From the NCBI GenBank assembly GCA_035276085.1, contig DATELY010000114.1:1-21459 (forward strand): DNA of 21,459 nt, in the 5' to 3' direction. The position numbers and the translations under genes are program-made. This DNA is from DATELY01 sp035276085. GTDB lineage: Bacteria; Pseudomonadota; Gammaproteobacteria; Steroidobacterales; Steroidobacteraceae. Under the pieces are notes generated by a model. The model worked only from the letters and a program-made list of their open reading frames with translations. It was not told the origin of the DNA and ran no database searches. Position 1 is the stretch's first letter. Each line of letters starts with the position of its first letter. Positions 20,956-21,459 of this stretch are shown here, piece after piece.

Positions 20956-20977
20956 AACGACTACCGAAGTAGTCGTT
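20956..20977 (-). terminator. Hairpin with UUCG loop after ppnP
   Basis: On the minus strand AACGACTAC, loop TTCG, GTAGTCGTT forms a perfect 9-bp stem with a C(UUCG)G tetraloop, known to be exceptionally stable in RNA. It begins 8 bases past the ppnP stop. No T tract follows, so it may act as a 3' end stabiliser or a weak terminator. Confidence 0.5.
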
Positions 20978-20984
20978 ACCGTTA

Positions 20985-21278
20985 CTACAGTCCACCCGGA
21001 AGAAACTCGCACAGATACGCCGCAGCCCCGCCCACGGCCTGGACGTCGAAGCCACTGTTCGCTCCCACTTCGAAACAAGTTCCCGCGGCGTAGTGCCGCC
21101 AGTCGCCCTCTCCTACGCGCACGCGGAGCTCGCCACTGACAACCGTCATGCGTTCTGGTGCGTGGGTATTGAAGTGAAACTCGCCGGCACCGATCACACC
21201 GACCGTGGCATTCAGGCCATTGCGCGCGAAACCGATGCTCTGGACGCGTCCGTCGAAATACGTGTTGTGTTTGAACAA
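20985..21278 (-). CDS. ppnP: Pyrimidine/purine nucleoside phosphorylase PpnP
   Basis: PpnP (YaiE, DUF1255) splits several nucleosides with phosphate into base and ribose 1-phosphate. The 97-residue cupin-like protein shows the family end to end: F-K-H-N-T-Y-F-D-G-R-V-Q-S, ATVGVIGAGEFHFNTHAPE, RMTVVSGELRVRVGEGDW, AAGTCFEVGANSGFDVQA and the end AAYLCEFLPGGL. Family length is about 94. The start is TTG at 21278 with AGGA upstream; no ATG is available in frame before the conserved N-terminus. It stands alone on the minus strand at the right side of the window, converging on the hemerythrin gene. Confidence 0.93.
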   Translation of the reverse strand: MFKHNTYFDGRVQSIGFARNGLNATVGVIGAGEFHFNTHAPERMTVVSGELRVRVGEGDWRHYAAGTCFEVGANSGFDVQAVGGAAAYLCEFLPGGL

Positions 21279-21459
21279 GCGTTTTTCCTGTTACTGAGGT
21301 GCGGAACGGAAGTGTGCCACGAGGCAGCGATGTTGCCGCAGGGATAGGAGGCGCCGGGCAAGGGAAGGCCATGAGTGGGGAAGGTTATCGGCAGAGACGT
21401 TCCAACATGGCTTTGCCCTCCCCACCCAGCGCCCTCCTGCCCCCCTCCTGCCCCTATAA
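21279..21459. other. Gene-free right end with loose inverted-repeat character
   Basis: I see no coding frame with start and ribosome-binding site. AAGGGAAGGCCATGAGTGGGG (about 21361-21380) loosely faces CCATGGCTTTGCCCTCCCC-like sequence (from about 21405). This may be the edge of another palindromic intergenic element, but the match is poor and the window ends. Confidence 0.25.

Noticed and set aside
20854..21372. 172-codon minus-strand frame overlapping ppnP
   Set aside because: It is Arg-rich and runs through repeat D3; ppnP in another frame matches its family end to end.

Overview
The window is high-GC gammaproteobacterial chromosome. I infer a Xanthomonadales or Nevskiales-like lineage from gene order (accA-tilS-pyrG-kdsA-eno-ftsB-ispD-ispF-truD and surE-pcm-nlpD) and from a Mth938-like gene next to nlpD. 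Sequence alone cannot fix the genus. No rRNA, tRNA, CRISPR array, transposase, integrase or phage gene was seen.

Layout. Positions 1-780 hold the start of a minus-strand gene cut by the window edge and a divergent Mth938-like gene. Positions 1082-3240 hold the minus-strand surE-pcm-nlpD block (nucleotidase, protein repair, lipoprotein regulator of cell-wall amidases). A plus-strand Smr-domain gene (3400-3930) separates it from the large minus-strand housekeeping run, which is transcribed accA (13259) > tilS > pyrG > kdsA > eno > ftsB > ispD > ispF > truD (4026). That run supplies fatty-acid, CTP, KDO and isoprenoid precursors, a glycolytic enzyme, a divisome protein and two tRNA-modifying enzymes. 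Several junctions overlap by 4 bases (kdsA/eno, ispD/ispF, ispF/truD, surE/pcm), which suggests translational coupling. From 13461 onward the content is accessory and stress-like. First come three small plus-strand genes (DUF883/YqjD-like, DUF4404-like, DUF5670-like) and a type IB topoisomerase. Then come a minus-strand GH133-type glycogen debranching enzyme and a PF10116 host-attachment-type protein. Last come a secreted Ser/Thr-rich protein of unknown function, a YciH/SUI1 protein, a hemerythrin-domain protein and minus-strand ppnP.

The most unusual content is between the genes. Eleven elements, plus a partial copy inside smr, occupy most of the longer gaps. Five sequence families (here A, B, C, E, G) share one architecture: two facing arms, each of several degenerate 7-base units (A, E, G) or 8-base units (B, C), around a short spacer. 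Unit sequence differs completely between families while the architecture stays the same. A sixth family (D) is a longer palindromic element in three copies. Two of its copies carry a 52-base internally palindromic insert that the third lacks. The elements supply stop codons or terminal residues to neighbours (tilS C-terminus, truD stop region), and one arm appears inside the smr coding sequence. No gene in the window obviously mobilises them. This set of elements is my main candidate for an under-described system.
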